A DNA stretch of 64,000 nucleotides from Mucilaginibacter xinganensis (GTDB taxonomy: Bacteria > Bacteroidota > Bacteroidia > Sphingobacteriales > Sphingobacteriaceae). The stretch spans positions 1-64,000 of the forward strand of contig JAMFSA010000047.1 of the NCBI GenBank assembly GCA_026225055.1. The letters are read 5' to 3'. This document shows, one piece after another, positions 37,901 through 45,751 of the stretch. Every line of letters starts with the position of its first letter. The first letter of the stretch is position 1. The translations under genes were made by a program, and so were the position numbers. A model generated the notes under the pieces. That model was not told the origin of the DNA and did not search any database. It was given only the letters and a program-made list of their open reading frames with translations.

Positions 37901-38244
37901 ATTTTTGAAAGGCCGCTTTTTTCGGTGATATCCTCGAACTTAAAATTGCCTTTATTGAGGTACAGCCGGGTGGGTACCATGTTGCCGGTAAGTAAAATAT
38001 CGGGCAGGCCATCGCCATTAATATCGCCTATGGCTACACCGCCGCCGTTATAAAAATATACGTAGTTTAAGAGGTTCTGTTTATCGGTTTCCGTTAATGT
38101 GTTTGCAAAATCAACCCCGGTGCGGCTACTGCTTAATAAAGTAAATAAGTGCGAAGCATCATCCTTGCAACCATAAAAAAACAGGCAAATAGCAGCAAAA
38201 AAACTATATATGGCTGCCTTGGGTAGCATAGTTAATAATCTCAA
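34924..38244 (-). CDS. CRTAC-type FG-GAP (VCBS) and ASPIC/UnbV repeat lipoprotein
   Basis: Surface-type lipoprotein of 1106 residues (lipobox FYGC, Cys26). The N-terminal half is a FG-GAP/VCBS propeller with many Ca-binding loops of the type DINGDGLPDILL, DVNGDGKLDVYV and DYDKDGDLDMFL. An ASPIC/UnbV domain (about 500-590, FGIGAKVKVYCKG ... VDQVLNFGLG) follows. A second FG-GAP propeller (about 640-1080) completes it. It is co-directional with the haloperoxidase-like gene just downstream and divergent from a second CRTAC gene. Ca-binding and adhesion or substrate-binding roles are expected; specific function unknown. Confidence 0.87.
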   Translation of the reverse strand: MRLLTMLPKAAIYSFFAAICLFFYGCKDDASHLFTLLSSSRTGVDFANTLTETDKQNLLNYVYFYNGGGVAIGDINGDGLPDILLTGNMVPTRLYLNKGNFKFEDITEKSGLSKITGWCTGATMADVNGDGKLDVYVCRSADKDPKNRKNLLFINNGNTTFTEEGKKYGLDDDGYSTQAVFFDYDKDGDLDMFLINHSLQEYSTDSYLSIYLRRDQQPQFACKLYRNDNGHFTDVSKQAGITSNVLTFGLGVAVSDVNNDGWPDIYVSNDFNEPDYLFMNNGNGTFTEKLSQSMDEVPLNSMGSDFADINNDGYPDLMTLDMLPESNHAQKMHSGSEGFNKFQFLFKNGFYYQFSRNMLQKNNGDGTFSEIGQMSGVSNTDWSWSALFSDFDNDGNKDLFVSNGYVRDFNDMDFVKYQANTLLEQRMGGTNQTSARDMVEKMPSVVIPNYIYQNAGNCLFTNKIKDWGLDQSSVSSGAAYVDLNNDGGMDLVINNINQKAFIYKNNATIIDKQNNWLKVKFQGSPKNTFGIGAKVKVYCKGNLYYQEQFPVRGFQSSVDQVLNFGLGNHDIADSVVVIWPDDKMQKLQNVKAKQTLTVKWTEAPLKWVADTVKHNQYFKNTKAPGFVHKENDFNDFNVQALMPNYLSRQGPCLAKADINGDGREDIFVGGAKGQPSRIYVQQANGSFVYKAEPSIEKDSARETVKAQFIDVNNDGKPDLYVASGGYEFAEHDTVFQDHIYINDGKGNFKLSKGALPAMLFSKGCVKAADINGDGAMDIFVGGRVIPGKYPVAPQSMLLINDGKGHFTDATQKICPALAHIGMVTDAVWLDLNGDKKPDLIVVGEWMPIKVFINQNGKLVDQSAKYIKFPSSGLWNKINAADLNGDGKLDLVIGNIGLNTQFKSSAKQPLSICYKDFDKNGTIDPVLCYYIDGVNYPAPSRDDLMDQIPVLKKKFLDYAPYADATMDDVFTLEQMKGAITLKAETAETIYLENDGSNGFKLKKLPIEAQYSPVYSIVSVDANHDGKPDLVLTGNNAWTRVKFGRYKANHGVLLLNDGKGNFTYVPQYKSGFNLRDDIRSAETINTAAGQQIIFGANDAPLKAYTLNK

Positions 38245-38532
38245 CGGAGCAATGGGTTATAAGTGGATCAATGGTTTATCAATCCAAACATAATTATATT
38301 ATCGCATATTATTATACTATTTTAATATATAATAGGCAATAATTATAAATATAGATATTTGTTGAATTGACGGTTATGTGCTTGTTTATCTGCGCTTGTT
38401 ACCAGTTTGTTAATTGTAGCGCCATAAGGCAAAATAGTATAACAAATCTGGAAATATTTATATATTTAGTGGCCTTTATAAAGCAATCATTAACGGGTAA
38501 TGTGGCTACACGTTATCAATCATATTTAAACT

Positions 38533-40764
38533 ATGTTATTTCGCTTTAAAAATTCAAGTTATATACTTATTGTCTGTGCTGGATTGTTCATCACATCGTG
38601 CCACCAATCATCGCAACAGCAAATGGTAGATTTACTGCAACAGCTTAGAGAAAGAAATCATAATCCGAAAAATCCGTTCGACCCCGAAACAGAGTTAGCC
38701 TCAACCGATTCGATGATCAGGCAAACTTTGCCTACAGTTGATGAAGAACAACGAAACACCAAAGCCGAATTTGAGCTGCAGGTAGGGCATGAGCAAGATG
38801 CTGTAAGTTGGTATGAGCAGGCGATAAAACAGCCCGATCATATGATGGTGCACAACTTTATGTCGGACATGGGGATTGCCTATATGCGTTTGGGCGAACG
38901 GAGCAATTGCATGCTTAACCATAACGGCTCATCGTGCATATTCCCGATAAAAGATGGCGGGGTACATAAGATCAAAACGGGATCAAGAAAAGCCATCGCA
39001 GTATATGAGGAGATATTGAAAACTAAGCCGGACGATCTGGAATCGCGCTGGCTGCTGAACATTGCCTATATGACACTGGGCGAATATCCTGATAAAGTAC
39101 CGGCAGCATATTTGATCCCCGGTTTAAATGTTGATAATTCGGGCCACCCGGTTAAGCCTTTTACTGATGTGGCTGCTGCTGCCGGCATTAACCTTAACGG
39201 CAGGGCCGGAGGGGTGATAATAGATGATTTTGATGGCGACGGTTACCTGGATGTGATTACATCGGGACTGGAGCTTTCGGACCCCATGCACTATTTTCAT
39301 AACAATGGCGATGGTACCTTTACCGACCGTACTGCAGGCAGTGGACTGGATGAGATGCGCGGTGGGTTAAATATTGAGCAAACAGATTATAACAATGATG
39401 GCAAGCCCGATATTTTTGTATTACGCGGCGGCTGGCAAAGGAATGGCTTTGGCGATCAGCCGAGTTCATTACTGCGCAATAATGGAGATGGCACATTTAC
39501 AGATGTTACCATACCCGCCGGGTTAGAGTTTATGCACCCAACCCAAACCGCTGTATGGGCCGATTTTAATAACGATGGTTGGCTTGATGTTTATGTAGGC
39601 ATGGAAAGCCTCACCAAATACGGCAACATAAATAACCATACCAGCGCGTTATATATTAATAACCACGATGGTACTTTTACCAATGTAGCCATACAGGCGC
39701 ATTGCGATGTGAACGATTTTATAAAGGGTGTAAGCGCGGCCGACTTTAATAACGATGGCTGGCAGGATATTTTTATATCAACCATGAGCGGAAAAAAATA
39801 CCTGCTGCAAAATAAATGTAAGGCAGGTAAGATCCCGGATTTTGAGGATGTGACCGCAAAAGCGGGGATTAAAAATACCGAAAGCACCTTTACCACCTGG
39901 TTTTTTGATTACGATAATGATGGCTGGCCCGATATAATGGTGAGCGGCTATAACTTTGGTACAGCATTAGGGTATTATGCCGCGGCTGATGCCCTGGGTA
40001 AGCCTGTTCCAAATGCCGGGAATGTGTTCTTATATCACAATAACCATGATGGCACCTTTACCGATGTAACCCACGAAACCGGGCTTGATAAAGTAGTATA
40101 CAGCATGGGCGGTAATTTTGGCGACATTGATAACGACGGCTACCCCGATATGTATTTTGGTACAGGTAACCCCGACTTCCGTTCGCTGGTGCCGAACAAG
40201 TTGTTCAAGAATATTGGAGGGAAAGCGTTTGCCGATGTAACCACATCATCACGTACGGGTAATTTACAAAAGGGCCATGGTGTGGCTTTTGCCGATTTCA
40301 GAAATAATGGGATACAAGATATTTTTATTGAAATGGGCGGCGCCTACATTGGCGATTCCTATACCACCTCGTTATACCTTAACCCGGGGCAATCAACCAA
40401 TAACTGGATAAGTTTGAAACTTACCGGGGTAAAGGCCAACAGGGCAGGCATTGGCTCACGCATTAAACTAACCTTTACCGAAAACGGTGTACAGCGCAGT
40501 GTTTATAAGGATGTGAATTCGGGCGGCAGCTTCGGTTCATCGCCATTGCGGCAGGAGCTGGGTATCGGACAGGCTAAAATGATTGATGATATTGAGATCC
40601 GTTGGGCTGGGAGCGGTACGGTACAGCATTTTAAAAATGTAGTTCCAAACCAGTTCCTGGGTATAACCGAGAATAGTAATAAATTGAACATTATTCATTT
40701 AAAGAAATACAATTTTAAAATGAACATGCCCGATATGCCAATGCCAATGGCCGCGATGAGGTAG
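38533..40764 (+). CDS. TPR-containing CRTAC/ASPIC-UnbV lipoprotein with Met-rich tail
   Basis: Lipoprotein of 743 residues (lipobox ITSC, Cys23). A short TPR-like helical region (about 70-200) precedes a FG-GAP propeller (DFDGDGYLDVIT, DYNNDGKPDIFV, DFNNDGWLDVYV and more), and then an ASPIC/UnbV domain (about 610-690). The last 15 residues form the methionine-rich tail NMPDMPMPMAAMR, reminiscent of soft-metal-binding sequences but not proven. The 288-bp divergent gap to the other CRTAC gene is AT-rich, with no clear promoter motif. It probably acts with the neighbouring CRTAC and haloperoxidase-like proteins. Confidence 0.85.
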   Translation: MLFRFKNSSYILIVCAGLFITSCHQSSQQQMVDLLQQLRERNHNPKNPFDPETELASTDSMIRQTLPTVDEEQRNTKAEFELQVGHEQDAVSWYEQAIKQPDHMMVHNFMSDMGIAYMRLGERSNCMLNHNGSSCIFPIKDGGVHKIKTGSRKAIAVYEEILKTKPDDLESRWLLNIAYMTLGEYPDKVPAAYLIPGLNVDNSGHPVKPFTDVAAAAGINLNGRAGGVIIDDFDGDGYLDVITSGLELSDPMHYFHNNGDGTFTDRTAGSGLDEMRGGLNIEQTDYNNDGKPDIFVLRGGWQRNGFGDQPSSLLRNNGDGTFTDVTIPAGLEFMHPTQTAVWADFNNDGWLDVYVGMESLTKYGNINNHTSALYINNHDGTFTNVAIQAHCDVNDFIKGVSAADFNNDGWQDIFISTMSGKKYLLQNKCKAGKIPDFEDVTAKAGIKNTESTFTTWFFDYDNDGWPDIMVSGYNFGTALGYYAAADALGKPVPNAGNVFLYHNNHDGTFTDVTHETGLDKVVYSMGGNFGDIDNDGYPDMYFGTGNPDFRSLVPNKLFKNIGGKAFADVTTSSRTGNLQKGHGVAFADFRNNGIQDIFIEMGGAYIGDSYTTSLYLNPGQSTNNWISLKLTGVKANRAGIGSRIKLTFTENGVQRSVYKDVNSGGSFGSSPLRQELGIGQAKMIDDIEIRWAGSGTVQHFKNVVPNQFLGITENSNKLNIIHLKKYNFKMNMPDMPMPMAAMR

Positions 40765-40819
40765 AAACCAGATTTAGTTGTTAATTTATATGCCCGCGCA
40801 CAACAAAAAGTATTTCTGA

Positions 40820-41698
40820 ATGGATAACAATGAACCGGAAGACATATTGATTGAGGAACAAGTTGACACTCAAATTATCGTAAAAGCTTATCCTGATCTG
40901 AAGGCCCTATTCACGCTATTTTTTGTGTTGCTTTTTTACACGCTCATTGTAGGGGCTATTGAGGGTGTGTTTATTATTAACACCCAAGGGGTCCATTTGC
41001 CATTATTGGAGTCGTTTTTCACTATGGTTGGCTATGTTATGGCATTGCTGCTTACCATCAGGTATGCAGTTAAGAAGAGTAAAAAACAGCAAGAGGCTTC
41101 GTCCTTTAATTTCAGTTTTAATAAGATACAAGGGTGGCTTGTGCCCTTAGTTATTATTAGTACACTGGCTTTAGTTGTTGGTTTAGAACGCGTTTCGAAT
41201 TTCATTCCAATGTCTGACGCCACTCAGCATTTTTTTGAAAGGATGATTAAAAAAGATCCTTTTTCTATTATTACAGTTGTTATTGCAGCTCCCATTTTGG
41301 AAGAAATACTTTGTCGAGGCGTAATATTGAAGGGGCTATTAAAAAACTATTCCCCTTACAAGGCTATTTTAATTTCAGCGATATTTTTTGGTGTTATACA
41401 CATGAACCCATGGCAAGCTTTACCGGCATTTTGTGGTGGGTTATTTCTGGGCTGGGTTTTCTACAAAACACAATCAGTTATCCCGGGGATGTTCATACAC
41501 ATGACAATTAATGCTACCGCTTCAATGTTTTTGTTCCTGCCGAAAAATAAGCAAGGATTTTCAGAACTGTTTGGCGAGCCGTATTATATTATACTGTGCA
41601 TATTTTCAGCCTTAATCTTTATTTCAGGTTGTGTACTTATACATAAGAAAGCTTTGCCACTTTTAAGTATATCGCCCAACAATACGATTAACTACTAA
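40820..41698 (+). CDS. CPBP-family intramembrane metalloprotease
   Basis: Polytopic membrane protein of 292 residues with about eight hydrophobic segments. The CPBP/Rce1 motifs are complete: EEILCRG (paired Glu and Arg), FFGVIHM and the late HMTINA. Such proteins cleave membrane substrates or process peptides such as bacteriocin leaders; target unknown here. Its 3' end overlaps the convergent DUF1569 gene by 11 bp. Confidence 0.87.
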   Translation: MDNNEPEDILIEEQVDTQIIVKAYPDLKALFTLFFVLLFYTLIVGAIEGVFIINTQGVHLPLLESFFTMVGYVMALLLTIRYAVKKSKKQQEASSFNFSFNKIQGWLVPLVIISTLALVVGLERVSNFIPMSDATQHFFERMIKKDPFSIITVVIAAPILEEILCRGVILKGLLKNYSPYKAILISAIFFGVIHMNPWQALPAFCGGLFLGWVFYKTQSVIPGMFIHMTINATASMFLFLPKNKQGFSELFGEPYYIILCIFSALIFISGCVLIHKKALPLLSISPNNTINY

Positions 41699-42134
41699 AC
41701 TGCCGCAAATGGTGATCTGTATGTTTATAAACAAACTGGCCTATCTGTTCTTTTGTCATTTTGCCGAAGAACCAGTGCTCAAAACCGGGATTTGAGTAAC
41801 TGGCATATTGTTTAGTAAGCGCTATCCATTTATCACGTTCGGCAGCAACATTGCCATTAGTTTCGCTTACTATAAACGCGGGGCTGGTGGGTGCATTGCG
41901 TCTCATGGGCTTTTCATCCTTCAGTAAATTTTTTAAAGCTATTTTACCAAGCAGGCGGCCGAGAAATACCCGTGGATATTTTTGCTTGCCCAAGTACATT
42001 TCCTCGGCCAGATTACAATGCCTCAGCATTTGGTAAATATTCATTTTGCCCCATTGGGCTGTACTTGTTTCACTAAGCGCGCCCATTCTGCCGATGAGTT
42101 CATCCCGGGTTGCTTTATCAAATATTGTTTTCAT
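41688..42134 (-). CDS. DUF1569 (DinB-like fold) protein
   Basis: Cytoplasmic four-helix protein of about 148 residues. DUF1569 is indicated by the histidines in YQMLRHCNLAEE and YKHTDHHLRQF, which in the DinB superfamily hold a metal. The ATG at 42134 (MKTIFDKATR) is chosen; an in-frame start 24 bases upstream is possible. The molecular role is unknown. The 3' end overlaps the convergent CPBP gene. Confidence 0.78.
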   Translation of the reverse strand: MKTIFDKATRDELIGRMGALSETSTAQWGKMNIYQMLRHCNLAEEMYLGKQKYPRVFLGRLLGKIALKNLLKDEKPMRRNAPTSPAFIVSETNGNVAAERDKWIALTKQYASYSNPGFEHWFFGKMTKEQIGQFVYKHTDHHLRQFSS

Positions 42135-42217
42135 ATCCACTATGAGGTTGTTATACACGAACCTACAATAAGATATTTAATAATAAAGGGTTAGCTCCGG
42201 ACAATATAAGGGGCCAA

Positions 42218-42373
42218 ATGCGACAAAGGAGAACATCGCACTTTACACAAAAGTTAATAAGCTGGTTCGGCTTAAAGCCCGAACCTGTGGAATTTTCTGA
42301 GGCAATTGTAACACAGGTATTTCCTGATGGGGATCCAAAAAAATATACTTTGCGCAATTGCACCTTTAGGTAG
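42218..42373 (+). CDS. Possible small ORF or gene remnant (51 codons)
   Basis: A 51-codon frame with protein-like composition (contains KLISWFGLKPEPVEFSEA and FPDGDPKKYTLRN). It sits in an otherwise empty 540-bp gap between the DUF1569 and DUF481 genes. I do not recognise it. It may be a real small protein or the start of a decayed gene, because the sequence after its stop has no continuing reading frame. Confidence 0.3.
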   Translation: MRQRRTSHFTQKLISWFGLKPEPVEFSEAIVTQVFPDGDPKKYTLRNCTFR

Positions 42374-42671
42374 TGGCTCTACAATTATTGAATTGCATTT
42401 CCGGCATTTGTGTGTCATGGCTGTAGGTAAATTTGTGATCGATAGGCAAATGATTAATTACAATTCGGTAAAATACTATAGAGGTCAGTATAAATGGTTA
42501 TACGAAGCTAAAAAACAAATAGTTTTCTTTAGGGGAAATATTTATCCAAAGATTAAAAAAATAAATTGGCCTTCGACTTTATTTATTGGTTTCAGATTTT
42601 AAAAAGAAACACGTTTTTTGGTTGTGTATTTATTGCGCCATCAGCATACAGGTATATTTACATATACCTGT

Positions 42672-43727
42672 ATGAAACATAAAACAGCTGTTTATATACT
42701 TTTACTTTTTTTGCCCGTATTGTTGCTGGCGAGAGGCAGTTTTGCACAGGCAAAAGCAAAAAAGGACACGCTTTTTTTTAATAACGGCGAGATACTCATA
42801 GGTGAGTTAAAACAGATCACTTATGGTAAAGTTACGTTCGATTCGGATGCTATTGGCCTGATTACTATCAAAATGTATAAGATACGTTCGGCCCATACTA
42901 CTATAGGTACACTGCGTGTTGAAACTACCACCAACCAAAAACTATATGGCAAACTGGAACCTACTAAAAGCCGTGATACTGTATATGTGGCAGATGGGGT
43001 TAACCGCATTAAGGTTCCACTAAACCAGATTAATTCCGTTATAGCCTTCAGGCGTGGTTTTTTTGATCAGTTAGATGGTAATGTATCGGCAGGTTTCAGC
43101 TTTTCGCATTCATCCTCAATAGGGCAGGTTAACCTTAATGCTGATATTAAATATACAACCCGCTGGCTGGAAACTGAACTTACTGTAAGCACGTTGTCGA
43201 GCATTGATTCGTCCCATTATATAAGGGACCAGGAAACAGAACAGCTTAGTTTTTATCATTATATTAAAAGCTCCGATTGGTTTGCGGCGGCAGCCGTGAG
43301 CCATCAGCGTAACGAGGAGCTGTCGCTGGCCTATCGTTACCAGGGCATACTGGGTGGGGGCAATAAGTTTCTGACCGGCGAAACTATCAACGCCCTTGCA
43401 TTAACAGGTTTCGCCTTTAGTGAGGAAAAAAGTATTAACGGTAATTCAACCGGGGGCACAGAGCTGGAAATACCACTAATACTGCAGATTGACTTTTTTA
43501 AGTTTACCCACCCTAATATGCAGATCACGATGAACAACGCAGGCTATGTAAGCATCACGCAAGCCGGGCGGTACCGTTATGATGGTAATGTTACTTTTGC
43601 ATGGGAGCTCATCAAGGATTTCTCCCTTACCATAAATTTATACGGCAATTACGACAGCAAACCGCTTGACCTCGGTTCAAGTAAAATAGATTATGGGTTG
43701 GTTATGGGTTTGGCTTATAAGTTTTGA
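42672..43727 (+). CDS. DUF481 (YdiY-like) outer-membrane protein
   Basis: Exported protein of 351 residues. The ATG at 42672 is chosen because the signal peptide (hydrophobic core ending RGSFAQ) starts there; an upstream frame from 42618 lacks this. An SH3-like N-terminal region (NNGEILIGELKQITYGKVTFDSD) is followed by the DUF481 beta-barrel domain (about 135-350) ending in the aromatic strand LVMGLAYKF, typical of outer-membrane barrels. Function unknown; salt-induced homologues exist in other phyla. Confidence 0.8.
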   Translation: MKHKTAVYILLLFLPVLLLARGSFAQAKAKKDTLFFNNGEILIGELKQITYGKVTFDSDAIGLITIKMYKIRSAHTTIGTLRVETTTNQKLYGKLEPTKSRDTVYVADGVNRIKVPLNQINSVIAFRRGFFDQLDGNVSAGFSFSHSSSIGQVNLNADIKYTTRWLETELTVSTLSSIDSSHYIRDQETEQLSFYHYIKSSDWFAAAAVSHQRNEELSLAYRYQGILGGGNKFLTGETINALALTGFAFSEEKSINGNSTGGTELEIPLILQIDFFKFTHPNMQITMNNAGYVSITQAGRYRYDGNVTFAWELIKDFSLTINLYGNYDSKPLDLGSSKIDYGLVMGLAYKF

Positions 43728-43846
43728 TAGGCTACAATTGTTTGACGGATATAGTACTTTATAATGTACCCGCATCAGGTAATTTATTGAATAAAATTTA
43801 TTGTTTTAAAATTGCAGGCAACCGTTCTAAAAAACTCTCCGTACTA

Positions 43847-43869
43847 TTGTTTAGAATTATTCTAAACAA
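43847..43869. promoter_or_regulatory. 23-bp palindrome of Fur-family 7-1-7 type
   Basis: Perfect 11-bp arms around one centre base; the core TTAGAAT-T-ATTCTAA (43851-43865) has the 7-1-7 geometry of Fur/PerR/Irr boxes. It ends 3 bases before the start codon of the response regulator gene, a position where a bound repressor would block transcription. Confidence 0.65.
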
Positions 43870-43872
43870 GAA

Positions 43873-44505
43873 ATGATCAGTGTACTTATAGCCGACGGTC
43901 AAGTATTAACGAGAGAGGGAATAAAATCAATGTTATCAGATATTGTTGATATCCGGATCATTGGCAGCGCTAAGTCGTCTGCTGAGCTTGAGCAAATAGT
44001 GACTGAACTAAAGCCCCATGTTATCATTATCGATCATGATTATAATAACAAGTTTACTATAAGCGATATACAAAACATCAAATCAAAGCATATTAATACC
44101 CGGATATTGGTATTATCAAACCGGTCGGCCCGGAGCAAGGTATTGGATGTGGTTAACCTGGGCATCCGGAATTATGTATTTAAAGAATGCAGCCGGGAAG
44201 AACTGGTAACCGCTGTTTATAAAACGGCCAATGGCGAACAGTTCTTCTGCAAAAATACCTTTGAAACTTTGTTTGGGAGCAAATTACTTCCCGAAAGAGA
44301 AGAAACAGCAAATGTTTTATCTTCCCGTGAAACGGAGATCATTCAACTGATTGCTGCAGGTATGACCAATAAAGAAATTGCCGAAAAGCTGTTTTTAAGT
44401 GTGCATACCATAAAAACCCATCGTAAAAACATCATAAAAAAGCTTGGTTTTACCTTTAAGAATGCAGCGGACCTGATGAGTTATACCAATATTAATCTTA
44501 TTTAG
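43873..44505 (+). CDS. Orphan NarL/FixJ-family response regulator with atypical receiver
   Basis: DNA-binding regulator of 210 residues. The receiver domain (1-120) keeps Asp54 (IIIDHD), Ser82 and Lys104, but the acidic pair is DG (Asp8, Gly9) instead of DD/DE, so Mg binding and phosphorylation may be weak or absent. The C-terminal LuxR helix-turn-helix (about 145-205) is complete: LSSRETEIIQLIAAGMTNKEIAEKL and LSVHTIKTHRKNI. No kinase gene is adjacent. The Fur-type palindrome directly before the start suggests metal control of its expression. The NarL-type palindrome 14 bases after its stop codon suggests that it controls the next operon. Confidence 0.88.
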   Translation: MISVLIADGQVLTREGIKSMLSDIVDIRIIGSAKSSAELEQIVTELKPHVIIIDHDYNNKFTISDIQNIKSKHINTRILVLSNRSARSKVLDVVNLGIRNYVFKECSREELVTAVYKTANGEQFFCKNTFETLFGSKLLPEREETANVLSSRETEIIQLIAAGMTNKEIAEKLFLSVHTIKTHRKNIIKKLGFTFKNAADLMSYTNINLI

Positions 44506-44518
44506 ACTAATTATAAAT

Positions 44519-44534
44519 TACCCCCATGGGGGTA
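44519..44534. promoter_or_regulatory. 16-bp NarL-type 7-2-7 palindrome
   Basis: Perfect palindrome TACCCCC-AT-GGGGGTA. It agrees with the NarL heptamer TACYYMT at six of seven positions in each half and has the 2-base spacing used by NarL. It abuts the -33 element of the downstream promoter, a class II-like activator position. The likely binder is the NarL/FixJ regulator encoded immediately upstream. Confidence 0.65.
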
Positions 44535-44565
44535 TTGCCCTGCCTTTTGGTTACCTCTACTTTTG
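44535..44565 (+). promoter_or_regulatory. Promoter of the imelysin/TonB-receptor operon
   Basis: TTGC at 44535-44538, exactly 19 bases, then TACTTTTG at 44558-44565. The -7 element matches TAnnTTTG fully and the -33 element matches TTTG at its first two positions only. The leader to the ATG at 44603 is about 30 bases. Confidence 0.65.
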
Positions 44566-44602
44566 AGCCGTAATAAAAACCCAAAATCTACGGATCATTA
44601 AC

Positions 44603-45697
44603 ATGAGAAAATCATTTATCGCGCTAAGTGTGACTTCAGCCGCCTTGTTACTGGCAACAAGCTGTAAAAAATCATCAACAAAAACCGACCCTGTACCTAC
44701 CTATACAGTGCCTACAACTTACAATTTTACCAATGTAAATTATTCGGATGCAAGTACCCGTTTAAGTATGGCCAACGAAATGGCAGTACTGATGGCATCG
44801 GCTACAACCGGCCCGGTTGATGGCCAAAGGCTGCTTAATATGTTTACCAACACCAATTCGCCTTTTGCAAGTTCAACATCCAACACATCGGGTTTGCAGC
44901 TAAAAGATCAGTGCTTTACCCAGTTGCAAACGGATATCCCCAATTTTATCGACAGCATTGTTATGGTGAGCAACTCAACCCAGCCCGCAAGCCGTGGTGT
45001 TGCAGGCATAGGAGCAAGTTCGGTAACACCTACCTCAAAATACCCACAAACCGCGACAGGGGTTAACTATGCCCAGGTGTTTAAAAAGAGCATAATGGGT
45101 GGATTGATCTGCTATGAGATCGTAAATAATTATATGGTTAATGGCATCAGCAGTTCGGTTGATAACAGCACCGTAGTAGCCGGTAGCGGCACAGCGATGG
45201 AGCATAATTGGGACCTGGCCTTTGGTTATTGGGGCGTACCCATCAATTTCCCAACCGTTAAAACCGGTGTACTGTTTTGGGGAAGCTACACTTCACAGAT
45301 CGATTCGGGTTACCACGCCAATATGATACTGATGAATGCCTTTTTAAAAGGCAGGGCAGCTATCAGTAACAAAGATGTGGCTACCACAAAGGCGCAGGCA
45401 ACCATTATTATGCAAACATTTGAAAGAGCTACAGGTGCTGCCGCCTTGCAGGAGATCAATGAAATAAAAGAAGCTTTAACAGATAACGTTAAAAGAAACA
45501 GCGCCCTATCAGAGTGCTACGGCTTTGTAAACTCATTGAAATACAACCCTGCACGAAAAATTACCGATGCGCAGATCAACGCTATACTGGCCCTGTTCCC
45601 TAAAAACTTCTGGGATTTGACAACAACAGACATTGATAATATTCAGAATGCTATTGCAACGCAATATGATTTCCAGGATGTAAAAGATATTCTTTAA
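44603..45697 (+). CDS. DUF4856 lipoprotein
   Basis: Lipoprotein of 364 residues (lipobox ATSC, Cys21) of the DUF4856 family. The recognisable blocks are YNFTNVNYSDASTRLSMANEM, MEHNWDLAFGYWGVP and the late NPARKITDAQINAIL. It is the first gene of the operon with an imelysin-family lipoprotein, an HTTM membrane protein and a TonB-dependent receptor, a combination recurrent in Bacteroidota. A surface or periplasmic role in metal uptake is inferred from this company; no catalytic motif is seen. Confidence 0.82.
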   Translation: MRKSFIALSVTSAALLLATSCKKSSTKTDPVPTYTVPTTYNFTNVNYSDASTRLSMANEMAVLMASATTGPVDGQRLLNMFTNTNSPFASSTSNTSGLQLKDQCFTQLQTDIPNFIDSIVMVSNSTQPASRGVAGIGASSVTPTSKYPQTATGVNYAQVFKKSIMGGLICYEIVNNYMVNGISSSVDNSTVVAGSGTAMEHNWDLAFGYWGVPINFPTVKTGVLFWGSYTSQIDSGYHANMILMNAFLKGRAAISNKDVATTKAQATIIMQTFERATGAAALQEINEIKEALTDNVKRNSALSECYGFVNSLKYNPARKITDAQINAILALFPKNFWDLTTTDIDNIQNAIATQYDFQDVKDIL

Positions 45698-45704
45698 CCC
45701 TACA

Positions 45705-45733
45705 GCCGGGAGATTTTAACAGGATCTCCCGGC
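45705..45733 (+). other. Intercistronic 10-bp stem-loop
   Basis: Perfect inverted repeat (45705-45714 / 45724-45733) with a 9-base loop in the 54-bp gap between the DUF4856 and imelysin genes. No U-tract follows, so it is more likely an mRNA-stability or attenuation element than a full terminator. Confidence 0.6.
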
Positions 45734-45751
45734 ATTATTATAACAAATAAC

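Noticed and set aside
42327..42602. 91-codon frame in the DUF1569-DUF481 gap
   Set aside because: Overlaps the more protein-like 51-codon frame, has odd composition and no recognisable motif.
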